Shown piece by piece: positions 1 to 11,840 of a DNA stretch of 64,000 nt (its first letter is position 1; each line of letters starts with the position of its first letter). A program made the translations under genes and the position numbers. Source of the stretch: Micropterix aruncella (lineage: Eukaryota > Arthropoda > Insecta > Lepidoptera > Micropterigidae); NCBI GenBank assembly GCA_944548615.1, contig OX155965.1, positions 19,565,101 to 19,629,100 of the forward strand, read 5' to 3'. The notes below the pieces were generated by a model. It had not been told where the DNA came from, ran no database searches, and worked only from the letters and a program-made list of their open reading frames with translations.

Positions 1-860
1 GAAGAATGGACGACCAGGGACATACAGGTCAGTCATTGCTCCATCTATTTTCTGCTTCTTCCTTTCTCTGTATACCCGTTATTCTCTGTCAAGTAGATTT
101 GGCGAAATTTCGTTTCGGTGGCTATTGGCTGTAATAATTCGATAATGTATTTGCATTCGATTTTAAAACTCTTTTAATTTATTCTCTGAGATTTGATTTT
201 CTATCGGCTTTAACAATCGCGATTTTTAAGTATAATTTTAAAACAATTTTTTAGGAAAGTAAAAGAAACACAGTCTACTTGCTCAACAAACTCCCTAGGC
301 TTAACTACCCACAGTTATCTAAAAACATCGTTATCAGTAGCAACACCTCTGATATTTTCAATTAGCGGTATGTTATAGTTATTGACGTATTCATTTTCTA
401 ATAGTGCTGCCCAAACACCATTAGTCAATAGGTTCGTTTCGCGCCATCGCTCACTTCCTTCGTCCACCCTTTAAATCCAAGGCGCTCGATTAATCTTCCC
501 GTACCCTTATAAAACTGTATTATTTCGTCGTTTTCCGGATCATTGGTGACAAGCAGCGGAGGATATTACTTACATAATGTGATTCAGTTGAAAAGGGGCG
601 ACTGAGGAACTCCGCAAGCCGAATGTACAATGGAGGTGTATTAATTTGGGGATCGGAGTATTTGATACGTTTCGGCCTATGAGCCTCAGCCGCAGCCGAT
701 TATTTTCCGCAGTTTTTCTCTAAAAATTAAACGATTTTTAAAACTGGATGATATTAAATTTTGATTTAATTGGTAATAAAAAAATACAGCAATAACGGGC
801 CACTCGCGGTGACTGAGTTAGATGCTGCCAATGTTCGCGTCTCGCTCGCACACTGACCTT
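1..860. other. AT-rich DNA with no recognised gene or repeat
   Basis: I see no sustained reading frame, tRNA, or match to the repeat families found elsewhere in the window. The open frames here are short and composition-driven. Confidence 0.5.
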
Positions 861-1910
861 ATAAATATAGTTCCATGCTTCGACCGAAGGACGCTTGCGC
901 CCTGACATGCGCCGACCTGCACCTGCGCAGCTGCCCCTACGCCCGGCGCCGAGAAAACCAGCACCACCAAAGCCCCAGCCCACCACTGCCTTACAGCCTT
1001 AGCAGCTCGTGCCAAAACCGGAACAGAGCCAGGAGGCAATTTATTCGTAGAGGCAAAGTCCGTCACCGTCGACCGCTCCGCAGCAGCCAGCTGTAGAGAG
1101 GAATTAAAATCGGCGGCGATCGAAATGGCCAATGAAGCCGCATGGATGTCAAAAGAAAATGGAGGTCACCGAGTACGCGACCCCCCCTCATCCCCCTCCC
1201 CTGCCACTCCGCGTTCAGCCTGCTGAAGCTGAAGCAAAAACGACTACTTCGCCCAAGCGAGGGTCAAGTGCGTCCCCTCGTCATCGAGAGAGTGAATGAA
1301 AAGGAATCCCTGACGCTGATGGTGGGTGACCCGCTGGCTGTCATAGAGGAAGTGGTAGCCAGCCAGTCGGAAGCCGCAGAAATTCTGAAGTCTCAGCTGA
1401 TCATAGAAGACCTTCCCCGTACTACGAAAAGAAGCGCCGAATAGCGCAGCAGCGCTCCGAATCCTGCCGCAGGGTGCTCAGCCCTGCGACTCCACATCTA
1501 GTAAGCCGGGCCAATGAGTCCGGTTGATGTGATGCTCCATGAAATGGCAGAATGCCGAGTGGAAGAAGTCACGGGCCCTATAACAGGGTCTGTCGACCGA
1601 AATATGGAACGGGACCGAGGGACGGTGGCGAGCGATTGCGAAGCTCATGCGAGTACGGGTATCGTGCGAGTACGGTTTAGTGCGGATCAATCTTGGGAAA
1701 GCCTCAATGCCTGCTTCGGCGCGAAGAGCTCGTTAGCATCTTATCTGAAAAGCCTCAACGCTCACCTCGGAGTGGGAAGTGCGCTATTACCTATTTGGAC
1801 GGACAAGTTAAGGAAAGCTTCAACGAACGTGTCGCTGGGACAGCCGCTCTAGCGACCAGCTGTGTCAGTCCTGGACCACACTTTCTACCCACCACTCCGT
1901 AGATAGCCGA
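861..1910 (+). pseudogene. GC-rich decayed coding block, possibly a LINE ORF1
   Basis: This kilobase is clearly more GC-rich than its surroundings. It carries plus-strand protein-like stretches that hop between frames: one near 1005-1180 containing LFVEAKSVTVDRSAA and MANEAAWMSKENGG, one near 1260-1440 containing RVNEKESLTLMVGDPLAVIEE, and another near 1440-1530. The Ser/Pro/Arg-rich composition between them resembles the linker of a non-LTR retrotransposon gag-like ORF1, but I see no CCHC knuckle and no adjoining endonuclease. An old, frameshifted mobile-element gene is my best reading; a decayed host exon is possible. No single intact protein exists here. Confidence 0.35.
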
Positions 1911-1996
1911 GTAGCTGTGTCGAGTAGCGCAGCTGCCCACCACCTTGGGAGTAGGCAACTTGAGATGCAGCTCGAGTGACCTCGACACACAATTCA

Positions 1997-2015
1997 GGGG
2001 GGGGGGGGGGGGGGG
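1997..2015. repeat. poly-G tract (19 nt)
   Basis: A run of 19 G follows the GC-rich block directly. Length may be unstable or affected by sequencing. Confidence 0.9.
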
Positions 2016-2060
2016 TACGGACTCTATTACGACAATCTCCGCTCAAAGCATTTATAGCTA

Positions 2061-2495
2061 CACTGAAAAATATATTGTATTAATTCTTAGATTACCATTT
2101 TGTTATTACGATTTTATACGGAATAACGATGTTTGGATTGTAATTAAGTTGAATTACAAGGCATTTTGTTGAAACTCTATTAATCGATTATATGTATCAA
2201 CATTTTTCTTACGGTTAATACGGAATCAACAGTATACTGCAGTTTCAACATGATTCATTTGTCCGACTATAACCGTACGTATAATACTACATGCTGTCAT
2301 GTTAGAAGCGAGATCTCAAGAACGCGATGTATTGAAATTACATTATATTTTAACACGGCACGGTAACTACCATCACACCAACATCGTTACGCGTCATGTT
2401 AATTCATACGTATGGACCACAATCCCAGTTATATACGTAATCCTTGTTGAAACATGCGTTTTTCCGTGAATTACATAGTTATATTTTTCTCAGTG
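2061..2495. mobile_element. MITE-1, copy 1 (435 bp, TA duplication)
   Basis: The left end reads CACTGAAAAATATAT and the right end ATATTTTTCTCAGTG, giving imperfect terminal inverted repeats of about 15 bp. TA dinucleotides flank both ends (2059-2060 and 2496-2497). The interior is closely matched by copies at 24156-25416 and 51075-51533. There is no coding potential. TA duplication with short inverted ends points to a Tc1/mariner-type non-autonomous element. Confidence 0.85.
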
Positions 2496-2529
2496 TAGCG
2501 GATGACCATCAAATATTGGATCCTTACCT

Positions 2530-3300
2530 ATGAATTTGCTGTTTTATAAAGGTAATTTAAGGACAAAAAACTTTGTATTGAAAATACATATTTAATAATA
2601 AGAAATATTATCTATGCAGATTTGTCATTTTAAGGTGAGTTGCTTAATTTCTCTGCTGTAAAACTCGTGAACAGAAACCAATGAATGCTTTCAAGGCGTT
2701 TTACACCGACTCTCCAAAGTTAATATTTTGCCTTGTAAAAAGTTATCTAAATTCTTAAAAAAATAATCTATTGGAGCAAGGTCTAGCGAGTACGGTGGAT
2801 GATCAAGAGTCTGAAGCCGCAAATCCTGTAACTTTGCGACTGTTTGCAGTAAAATCTATGGTAATACGTTGTCATGCAAAAGCAGTGGCGATAAGGGATG
2901 GACCAGGCTCGGTTATTTTATCATGACCTTCTCCATCATTGTTGGCAGTTCTTAACCCTTCAGGCCTCGGCCCCTCAGCTGATTTACAAGTTGATGTCCC
3001 AAAATTTTTTTGTAAAAAATAGTAAAAAAAATTATTTATGACACTCTCACCAAAACATTAATTACTGCCAAACCACCGTACCCATAATTAAAATAGAACA
3101 TATTAACATAATAAAATAAAACAAATTAAGTTAAAATAAAATTAAAACGGGGCCGTCACGCTGAATCGTTTTGTGGCCGATATCGGCCAATCGGGGCTCT
3201 AGGGGTTAAGAGTATACATTTACGTTAACTGTAAAGCCAGACTGCAAGAAGCTGTAATAAAAAACACCGTTACAGGAACATATATTTGAAAATAATGCAA
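2530..3300 (-). pseudogene. mariner-type transposase relic, interrupted
   Basis: Read on the minus strand, the fragments follow the order of mariner transposases. First comes NGVFYYSFLQSG with TVNVNVYS, then LLLHDN, then HPPYSLDLAPIDYFF (the family motif HPPYSPDLAPSDY, whose Asp is a catalytic residue), then FLQGK and EFYSREIKQL. Stops and a frame break near the ARPH position show it is dead. The gene is cut between VYS and ELPTMMEKV by the TTAA-flanked insertion at 2956-3205. The N-terminal DNA-binding part is not recognisable. No terminal inverted repeats were identified. Confidence 0.85.
2956..3205. mobile_element. piggyBac-like MITE (250 bp) between TTAA sites
   Basis: TTAA lies at 2952-2955 and again at 3206-3209. 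The ends read CCCTTCAGGCC and, reverse-complemented from the right, CCCCTAGAGCC, an imperfect inverted pair starting CCC, as in piggyBac-type elements. Removing the insert and one TTAA restores continuity of the surrounding mariner relic, which supports both the boundaries and the target duplication. A palindrome GGCCGATATCGGCC lies near the right end. It has no coding capacity. Confidence 0.8.
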
Positions 3301-3604
3301 ATTTTCAACTCTACCATGGTTGCACAAACGAACATATTTGAGCAAAAACGAACAAATAACAGCAGATTCTTAAAGAAGCATAACATGGCATTGTATTTAG
3401 ATTTATCTGAATTTGAATTTTTAACTCAAACCCAATTTATCCAAGTTCAAAATGGCCAGTGTGAAAAAAAAACATCAATTACATAGGTATTGGACCCAAT
3501 ATTACAAATGATACGAAATAAAGGTGTTTATCAGCATCAAAATTTAAAAGAAAGTATTATTTTTTCGGAAGACTGCCTAATAATCTTGGATGATTTCGTC
3601 GAAG
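3210..3604. other. AT-rich gap beyond the mariner relic
   Basis: From about 3300 onward I recognise nothing: two short open frames without family resemblance, and low-complexity A-rich sequence. Confidence 0.4.
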
Positions 3605-4052
3605 ATCTCGCGGTTAATCACCCAGCGGGCCGACACTCGCACCCTTACTTACAGTTGCAACCAGATAACTCCGGTCTTTCGATTGGTTACAGGTTCTAGG
3701 TCGCTTCCGCGGTCCCCTCCCTTACGTAGCGGTGATACGGTGTCTACCGAATCTATCGCGGACCTCGGCATCCTTTGCCTGCCTGTTCACCCGGTATCGG
3801 GTAGCAGATTGGTTGTTTCAAGAGCAGTTTTTGTAAGGTGAATAACTACCCCCACCGCTCTATACGAGACAGTACTGTTTCCAGACTTGAATGAACAATC
3901 GACTGGATGACTCCGCACGATGCGTAAACCGTCCAGGAGCGCCCAAAGGTTGACTCCTAGAGGGAAATTGGCCCGCAGATCAGAGTCCTACCCTGACTCG
4001 TGTTGACCTGTGAGTTTGACCGACCCTGAAAACATGGGTCTTAGTGGTCAAA
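3605..4052 (-). repeat. Rep-A copy, lacking its 3' third
   Basis: Matches the Rep-A family (see 37321-37958) from the CGCGGTTAATCACCCAGCGG region through TATCGCGGACC and CGTCCAGGAGCGCC to the segment reading GTTGACCTGTGAG. The family's 3' end (GTTGACAACTC in sense orientation) is missing. The open frames over it are not coding: each copy opens different frames. Confidence 0.85.
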
Positions 4053-5316
4053 CTGCAAGTTCCGAAGCGGTATTGCTAACCACCGATGAGTATTCATCGA
4101 TCGGAGCAGTCGAGTCGATATATTCAATTAAAATATCAGTTTCCGCCGTGTCTCAGTCTCTTGCCTTTGATAACCCTACACCGCAACGTCTTCAAAGAGC
4201 GGTATTCGCCGATATTTTCATATCCACGGGTCGGATTCCTAAGTAAATATTGTGCTTCGAATCTCGACTAAAGCATCGTGGTTGCTCTTGGTGACTTGCG
4301 GAAAATACCGCATGGCAAAGGGGATTGGGCCGTATCTCATTTCATACCCGCTGAAAGATTTTTCTGTCCCGACGAGAAGAGGACACTCGAAGCGTTTATA
4401 TAGAGAGGAATTTGTCTTTTTCCGTTCGTCCGTCTGTTAATCGGCTGACAGTGGAGATGTCAAAAAATAGGTTACGTAGGTTACGAGTACCAGCTTATGC
4501 CACTTATGAAATTTATTCAATATCAGATCATTTATGACTTGTTACTAAAAAAGATCGATATGTCACATCTTACCTTTTACTTTACCTGCCCGCCAACCGC
4601 TGAGGATCCCAGAATTCAAATTCAAATTATTTATTGACTTCAAATTATGAGTACATTCAATATACAAAAGTCTTAACCTAACTAGGCTGCCGCCTGTTCC
4701 AAGGTAGACAATTTATTTTATTTATCCAATAGCGCCCAAATCCAGTTTTGAAGTCCTTATATCTAATATTTCGAGATCGAAGAATGTCCGCGCCCGCCCC
4801 CTGGTGGACCGATTTCTACCACTTTTCAACTCTTGCCATGACCAAATAATGCCTGCATGCCAATTTCAGATCAATTGGTTGAATCGTTTGGGCGCTATCG
4901 TAGAGGAATACCCACAGAGACACACACACACATATACAGACTTCAGTCTGGAAATTGATTTAACCGCCTCTGGGGGGTCCAAATGGATATATATCTGTCG
5001 TCTTAAAAAAATTGCGCTTTCACAATACTTTCCTCAGCCGCCAGTTGGCCGAAAAAGTAGAACAAATGATATTACAAAGTAAAAAGCAAAATGACTGGTA
5101 TCCTTAGGTCAAACCTTAGTCCGCTTCAGGTACACTCAAACCCTTTCCTAATTTGCCTACCGCGCTTGTTATGTCAACGCCATGCCGATGTTCCTGCGGT
5201 TGACATGTTTTTTGCCCTCATTCTAGCGGGAATGTCCTCCCTCGAAGGTCCTTCAGCTTAGCATTCGCGTTATTAAAGTCTCGCTCATAACGAAGGGAGA
5301 GGAAAAGGGTCTAACT
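4053..5316. other. unclassified sequence with a short CA-rich run
   Basis: Contains two short blocks that look transposon-derived (AAATTCAAATTATTTATTGA near 4616 and a CA-rich run near 4921-4940), but I could not match them to a named family or to another copy in the window. No gene seen. Confidence 0.35.
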
Positions 5317-5400
5317 CAGCGATTCTCAACATGCGGCCCTGTTTGTAAAAGTCTCGTTTTTACGATACACCTTTATAAAATAACATAATAATCAAACATT
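5317..5400 (+). mobile_element. hAT-like terminus
   Basis: CAGCGATTCTCAACATGCGG has the form of hAT-family ends (CAGNGNTTCTCAA followed by CGGCCC). A related end occurs at 58409. The opposite terminus and a transposase were not found, so this is a fragment. Confidence 0.5.
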
Positions 5401-5939
5401 TAAAGCAAGGCTGATCTTGATTTTGTCGGATGTGTCACAAATTATTAGATTGTTTTATGACTCCAATTGAAATAAAGTATTCGAAGGTAAAACTGGGAAT
5501 TTCTTATTGCTCGAGCTTGACAACTAGGGCTTAAAACGACTCCTTCAACTACTTTAAATTTTCAAAAAACCAAAACAGATTATTAGAAGGTTGGAATGAA
5601 AAAAAACTGTATATTCAAAAAATCCCTTCGGGGCCTAACTAACGATTTCCCGCTGACACAACTTTCCGCACATAACGTGTGACATCTGATTCCGTCACAA
5701 CACCCGGCTCGCTATTATTAGCTTCCTGCTTGTTCTCCCCCACTTTCTATACTGTTCGAATAAAACAAAAACCGATTGCATTTTATTTATTTTTGATGAA
5801 TTTGAAATGTAATAATAGGAATTTATTTATTTATTTCTACATATTCTATTCTTGAATTCTATTGCATGTTCAAAATTCTTGTATTTTTGCTAACTCCTAT
5901 ATATCCCTAGTAGTTAGCAATGGAAAAGTCAAAATAGCC
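5401..5939. other. AT-rich gap
   Basis: No gene or matching repeat seen. Confidence 0.4.
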
Positions 5940-7345
5940 ATGGCCCCGAGTGCCCGGCGGCCCTTTAATGGGTCAGGGGCGCTAAGAATTCCCGGGTGGA
6001 AAACTCTTAGAATAGGAACGTGGAATAGTAGAAGCTTAAAACAGCATGGAAAGCTTCCGAACATAATTAAGGAAAGGGATCGTTTTAGGATAGTTTCCCT
6101 TTATAATCAGCGAAACTAAATGGCCAGGTAAAGGCAAACATCTGACCTCAGACGGTAAGGTGCTATACTATTCTGCAAACGATAAACCATCGGAAACTTA
6201 TGGAGTAGCAATACTGCTGAGTAGTAAAGTCTCAAACTGTGTAATGGACTTTATACCCCTTTCGAACAGGGTAATGATGATAGGGCTGGACGCAAAGCCT
6301 TATTGCATCAATATCATTCAGGTGTAAGCGCCCACCGGATGAGCTCTATTCTGAGATTGAAACTTTACTCAAGTTTACTAAAAATCATGAGTTTAATATC
6401 GTAATGGAAGACATGAACGCTAAAGTTCGAATGCTGGAGTGACAGTAGTGACAGGCGAGGATGGGTTGGGTGTGCATAATGCGAGAGGAGATACCTTGAT
6501 AGAATTCTGTCAGGAGCGTGATCTCGTAATTGCAAACACACTTTTCAAATTACCACCGTGTAGGCTGTACACCTGGACCTCACCGATGCACACCCTCAAC
6601 AATTAGTACGGAACCAAATTGACTATTTTATGGTTAACAGGCGATACCGAAACTGTATATTAAGCGCTAAAACCTACCCTGGAGCAGATATGAGATCAAA
6701 TGATAATCCCATAGTTGTAGTTATGAGACGCAAAATGAAACTTGTGCCGAAAAAGAAAATTGACGACCTGTGAAATTGACAACGTGAGAAAACTTGTAGA
6801 CCATAATACTAAATCCAAAGTGTTTAATGAGATTAACCAGTGGGCATCGAGTCATATGAATACAACATCCACCATCAATGATACGTGGGAAGGTTTGAAG
6901 TTGAAAATGAACGAAATATGCCAACACTTTTTGCAACCCTCACCGATAAAAAGAAAGGACTGGATAGCTGACTCCACTATACACTTAATGTAGCAACGAA
7001 GGCTTAACAAACATAACCCAACACTCTATAAAGAACTAGACGACAAAATATGTAGAGAGATAGTCTGCTCACGAGAACATTACTTCACAGAAAAATGTGA
7101 ATGCATGAAAGAATTGTTCAAGAAACACCTCAGCTTAAATATGCACAGGCATATCAAAGAAATGGTAGGACATAACCGAAGCTCCATAACTCCCTTAGTA
7201 GACACCAGAGGCAACCTTCTTCTGGATGTGAAAAGCAAGAAGACAGTTTAGAGTGAATACATAACGAACATGTTAGCAGATAGCTCGAGAAACCTAATGG
7301 CAATTGTTACAGATAGCTCTAGTCCCTCTATTTTAAGGCCAGAGG
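5940..7345 (+). pseudogene. RTE-type LINE, 5' part with endonuclease, RT missing
   Basis: A GC-rich leader (5940-6000) is followed by a decayed apurinic endonuclease. LRIGTWNSRSL and GKLPN give the N-terminal Asn motif region; HLTSDGKVLYYS, MEDMNAKV (normally GDFNAKVG), GVHNARGDTLIEFCQERDLVIANT, LYTWTSP and NQIDYFMVNRR follow in the order seen in RTE/CFDP2-like endonucleases. Downstream come the linker blocks KVFNEINQWASS and TLYKELDDKICREIV, reaching LVDTRGNLLLDVKSKKTV just upstream of where RT should begin. At least five frameshifts or stops separate them. RT is absent. This is unusual, because LINE copies normally lose the 5' end, so a later deletion or rearrangement is likely. Confidence 0.85.
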
Positions 7346-7441
7346 TACTACGGGCATTACAATCTTGTTATATTTTGATTAAGTAAATACTATGTTTTTT
7401 GTACTGTCTGTTTCCTGAATAAAAAAATTAAAAAAAAAAAA
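7346..7441 (+). repeat. A-rich LINE-like 3' tail
   Basis: Ends in an AATAAAAAAATT stretch followed by 12 A. It abuts the truncated RTE copy and may be the tail of a second, short LINE insertion. Confidence 0.45.
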
Positions 7442-7835
7442 ATCATAAGAAACAAAATGGCCTTAGCTTAAAAATGTTTATAGCCTCTGGTCGTCCATCT
7501 AGATTTCAGAGATTGCCAATATTTGGCCACCGCTGTGACGGCATTATTTTCGTTTGTACAGTAAATTGCGTGGCGCTTTAGGTGGACCTCCTGGGACGCG
7601 ATTAACAACCTTGCGATACCCGCCTTACGCGAACAATATTATTGAGGGTAGGCGCGAGGCCGTGAAGATACGAGGCGAAAATGGCGATTACTACGATTAT
7701 GGCTTATTTCAAAGTATATTTACAAAACGCCTTTATACAATAAGCCATTATATGGGCCGGCTTTATAGGGCCCAAAATTTATAATAATCTAAACAATCTA
7801 AAGGAATCCCTAAAAACATACCGGAATATTTTTTA
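7442..7835. other. unassigned low-copy sequence
   Basis: Moderately GC-rich with one 76-codon plus-strand open frame (7554-7784). I do not recognise the product and see no splice or codon-use support. No other copy in the window. Confidence 0.35.
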
Positions 7836-8050
7836 ATTATTATTATTTTTATTGTGTTTGGTTGATTCATCGACCCTTGTTTTAAATGTAATTATATAAA
7901 TTGCTTGCCCTAGAACGGGTACATCCCAGTTGGGCAGCACTAGCCGGTGAATGAAAGAGGAAAGTTTTTGCCATTTGTTTTAATATTATACTTATTGTAA
8001 ATGGTTATTTTGATAATTCCAATAAATAAATAAAAAAAAATAAAAAAATA
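7836..8050 (+). mobile_element. LINE 3' end with A-rich tail
   Basis: The block CCTAGAACGGGTACATCCCA followed by GTTGGG and an AATAAATAAATAAAAAAAA tail also occurs at 61755-61912. Two copies sharing a 3' block and an A-rich tail indicate a non-LTR retrotransposon 3' UTR. No coding part remains. Confidence 0.6.
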
Positions 8051-8361
8051 TATTAAGTTAATCCAATTAAAATTTTAAATTACACAACACTTACTTCAAC
8101 TTGGGAGAAATGAGGTGGAAAAGGTAGTAAGTTATATTTTAAAGTAGATAGTGTTATTTGCATTATTATTATTGTCGTACATTGTAATATATTTTATATT
8201 TTTACTCATATATTGTTCTATAAACTTCATATTACGACATTTCATAATAATTTATATTTCCATGATGATGCAATATCGATATTTTTTTATATAACTGTAA
8301 AATTGAATTCACTTATATTTTGTCATATTTTATATGTTTCATTTTTATACTATGTGTGATA

Positions 8362-8661
8362 CTGGACCCGATTGCATTTCTTCGCGAACTCAAATAAGAA
8401 CTTAGTTCAACCGAACGAGACAGAGCAATACGTTAGAACGGAAATTGGAATGAACTGTCGTCGATATTCCCGCACCAAAACTACCTGTCGAACTTATAAA
8501 TGCCCGAATAAGTTTAAAATCATTTTGTGCGGCGTTAGATTTATCTGCTTTATCTTCAGTGAGTGGTTTTAATCCGTAAAAAGTATTACAACGTACTGCT
8601 CCGTCTCGTTCCCACGAACTAATTTCCGATTTTAGTTCAGGAGAAACGCAAACGAGTCCAC
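8362..8661. mobile_element. MITE-2, copy 1 (300 bp, TA duplication)
   Basis: The left end CTGGACCCGATTGCATTTCT and the reverse-complemented right end GTGGACTCGTTTGCGTTTCT form roughly 40-bp imperfect inverted repeats. TA flanks both sides (8360-8361 and 8662-8663). A second, partial copy lies at 57437-57620. No protein is encoded; the open frames over it differ between copies. Confidence 0.8.
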
Positions 8662-8663
8662 TA

Positions 8664-9087
8664 TGTATGTATGAATAAATCGTCGCCATACATAGAGTCT
8701 TCCTTAGTACGGGCTATTCCTTAATACAATGTAAATGGATTTTTTGAATGAATAAAATTATTTGACATTTGATTTGATCATGTCTACCTCGATCTTAGTC
8801 GTGCCGAAACAAATTTTAGTGAGATAGTCTATCTGATTTAAATCCTTTTTATTTCGAGTCCCCTTTTCCGTGCCGATTTAGATTATCGATATTTCCGACG
8901 CGTGTACCAATCGCTTGCCCGCCGATTCGGAACAATTGGACGGGCGGTCGGCCGAGGCTTAGGTGGGCTCGGCGAACGCCTGCGGGCACCAGACATATAG
9001 AGCGAAACTATTTGAACACGATACCTAATCAGTTAGCCCGGCTGATATCGATTCAATTCTTGATTCTATTCTTAATTCGATTCCTTG
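8664..9087. other. gap with a GC-rich core near 8890-9000
   Basis: No gene or second copy seen. The GC-rich core contains repeated GGCGG/GCCCGC runs. Confidence 0.35.
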
Positions 9088-9500
9088 GGAGCTAATAGGC
9101 CGCGTGCAACCCACAGCTAGTCTTAGCCCTTTCCACTAGAGCTAGTCGTAACACCTATCCGGTAGCCTCCATGCAGAAGTGCGAGCCCGGCGAGCCTGTT
9201 CCTCTGGACGGTTTGCGCATCGTGCGACGTCAGCCAATCGACTGTGCATTACGGGGGAGTCTGGAAGCGGCATTGTTAATTATAAAGCCGGGGTAGGTGT
9301 TTACCTTGTCGCAATCATTCTCGAAACGACCATTCGGCTACCCGATACTTGGTGAAGAGCAAAGTACGCCCTGGTCCGCGATAGATTCGGTAGGCACCGA
9401 ATCATCGCTACACAAGGGAGAGGACCGCTCAAGCGACCTCCAACCCGTAACCAGTCGGGAGGCCGGAGAAATCTGGCTGTAACTGGAAGTAAGGGCGGGA
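9088..9500 (+). repeat. Rep-A copy, diverged and 3'-incomplete
   Basis: Begins at GGGAGCTAATAGGCCG, the family's 5' region. It continues through GGGGGAGTCTGGAAGC and TCCGCGATAGATTCGGTA, and passes into a Penelope-like end at about 9501. It is more diverged than most copies. Confidence 0.8.
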
Positions 9501-9625
9501 GTGTCGGTCCACCGGCGATGTTATAACAGCGGTTGCAACATCGTCGAAACGTCGGGTGTTTCAATATTCTCGCGTTAAATTCGTTTTCATCTTATGTATA
9601 ATGTTAAACAACCGCGATATAAGTT
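9501..9625 (+). mobile_element. Penelope-like element 3' end
   Basis: Contains GTTGCAACATCGTCGAAACG, then GTCGGGTG, a diverged GCGTTAAATTCGTTTTCATC and the shared terminal motif AAACAACCGCGAT. These blocks occur in the same order downstream of the C-terminal coding fragments at 47183-47690 and 51905-52250. Confidence 0.7.
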
Positions 9626-11120
9626 TTATAATTACAATAATAATTACTGACAGGTATAGAAGATATAATAATAATAATCATAATTAGTTTGTTTTTTGTC
9701 ATAAATCTCAATATTATGTCACATAATAAATAGTATCTTTAAAATACATATCATTAGTAGCCTTAAATACATCATACCTACAGATAATTACATAAACATT
9801 ATTACACATAAGCTATTTACACATAATATATTAATACATAATTTTTAAAAAATTTCAGACTAACCAAAAAAAAAAATTTTGTAGTGTTCACGGTTCATCT
9901 ATGTATGTTTTCCGTTTCTTTATTCCACCATAACTTCTAAACGCTTGATCCGATTTAGAAGTTTGTGGTACTGTTAGAATCGTTATGTCACCTCTACTTT
10001 CACAGGGCACGCGACCCCTTGCTTTAATATAAGGAGAAAGCAGCGTCTTTGATATAATTTGCCGCGTTACGTGTTGGTTACATGACAGTCATCATTTGAC
10101 AGTTGTTTTTCGTTCTTCTACTTTGCGGCTGCCAGGAATACAACCTAAAGGGCCAGTAACGAATAGAAGTTATTGAAATAATAATTTAGCAAAATAAACT
10201 GTACAAAATGTACCTTAACTGGCCAAATATCAAGTAAGTTGTGGTCTAAATGTCCAAGTGTCAATAAATTAACATAAATATGTCGTATTTAGTGTCAAAT
10301 AAAAGTTCTGATTAAGTACATTCCGGAAATATACATGTATCTATATGAATAAATATATAAACCACAAATATGTCATTAAAAAAACCGTATTAAAAATAAT
10401 TATAAATACAATTGTTCACTTTCTGTACCGGCAGTATTGATTTTTATTCTTTTTAATATATTTACTTGTTTATGCTATACTTTTAGAATATTTGTATGTT
10501 ATATAATATTATACACTCTATTATGCAGACATATTATGTGCGTTTATATAGTAATATATAACGAAGGAAATACGAACTGGTTGCAATTAGTTTTCAACTC
10601 TTTTCAAATAAAACTTTTAACAACTTTCCAAACTAGTCTTCATTTCCGTGTGGAAACTTTACATTACCCCCGGAAACTAATACTGTAACGATTTCAGCAG
10701 CTCTTAATCATATTATGCGCTCGCTAAACTTTTCATGAATATAAAATTTCAGCTCGGGTGAGAGCAACAGCTGCGTGAAAAGCTTCCTCTGCTAATCCTT
10801 GACTGCGCCAAGGGCTTTACTTCCGCTTTAAAGTACCTTTCTTAATATTAAAGGGTCACGTTAAGAGAGGTACTATGAGTAATCTGACATGATTTCGGGG
10901 AGGTTATATTCTTTGAAAAATCGTTACGCCACCATTGTGGTCGTTGGTATTACCATTGACTTTATATGGTACTAGATTGCTCAACTCCATAGTACGATTT
11001 GGCAACCCTTCTGAAACGGTGAAGTGCAGGTGGCGCTGATAGCATTGATGGCCAAACTAATAGCAATTTATTTATATATCTATATTAAGATAAGTAATGT
11101 TTTTTTTTTATAAAAGCTTA
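9626..11120. other. AT-rich intergenic DNA
   Basis: Long AT-rich stretch without recognisable coding or matching repeats. The short frames (for example 10437-10688, rich in Ile/Tyr/Cys) look composition-driven. Confidence 0.45.
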
Positions 11121-11792
11121 TTGATTATAAAAACCCCACACTCACGGGCTGGTCACACTCACGGGTCAACACCCATCCGGCGGCCTCCACGCATGAAGTG
11201 CGAGCCCGGGAAGGACTCTGGCCTTAGGGCTAGTTTCCCCAAGGAATCAACCTTCTGGCGCTCCTGGACGGTCTGCTCACCGTGCGGCGTGAGCCAATCG
11301 ACTGTGCACTCTGACTAACAGTCGGGGGAGTCTGGAAGCAGTACTGTTTCCTATAGAGCGTGGGTGGTTGCGGACCTTACGGTGAATGCTATTGAAACGA
11401 CCATCGGCCATCCGATCCTGGGTGAACACTGAACAGCCGGGCAAAGGATTCCGTGGTCCGCGATAGATTCGGTATACGCAGTTTTACCGCTTCGTAAGGG
11501 AGAGGACCGCGGAAGCGACCTCGAACTCGTAACCAATCGAGAGACCGGAGTAATCTGGTCTCGATTGGAAGTAAGGGCGTGCGTGTAAGCCCGCTGTGTA
11601 ACACACCTGGTTATCTCGCGGTGAAGGCGTTGGCTTCTTACGGGCATGTGGCGGAGCTTGACGGTGGACTGTTTTGTCCAAGTCTTCTGCGCTCACTTCA
11701 CGGGAGATAGAACGACTAATCGTTAAAACTTTCTGAGGTGACGGATTTTCCCGTTGTAGTTGACAACTCTATTTATTTGATTATTAAAACCC
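11121..11792 (+). mobile_element. Rep-A, long copy with 16-bp target duplication
   Basis: The element occupies 11137-11776 (640 bp). It is bracketed by TTGATTATAAAAACCC (11121-11136) and TTGATTATTAAAACCC (11777-11792), which match at 15 of 16 positions. The 3' end reads TAGTTGACAACTCTA with no poly-A. The 5' end lies within a CACTCACGGG repeat. No conserved protein is apparent, as several frames are open only because stops are rare in this GC-rich sequence. The exact duplication and variable 5' boundary suggest a retroposed, non-autonomous element. Confidence 0.85.
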
Positions 11793-11840
11793 AATAATTT
11801 AACTAATGATAGCAGTAATAACATTCAATAATTATTAATA

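Noticed and set aside
9501..9625. Hammerhead ribozyme in the Penelope-like terminus
   Set aside because: A GAAACG box is present, but I could not find the CTGATGA box at suitable spacing in any copy.
11351..11696. Three overlapping minus-strand open frames resembling proteins
   Set aside because: They lie in Rep-A. Other copies open different frames, so openness comes from GC-rich composition.
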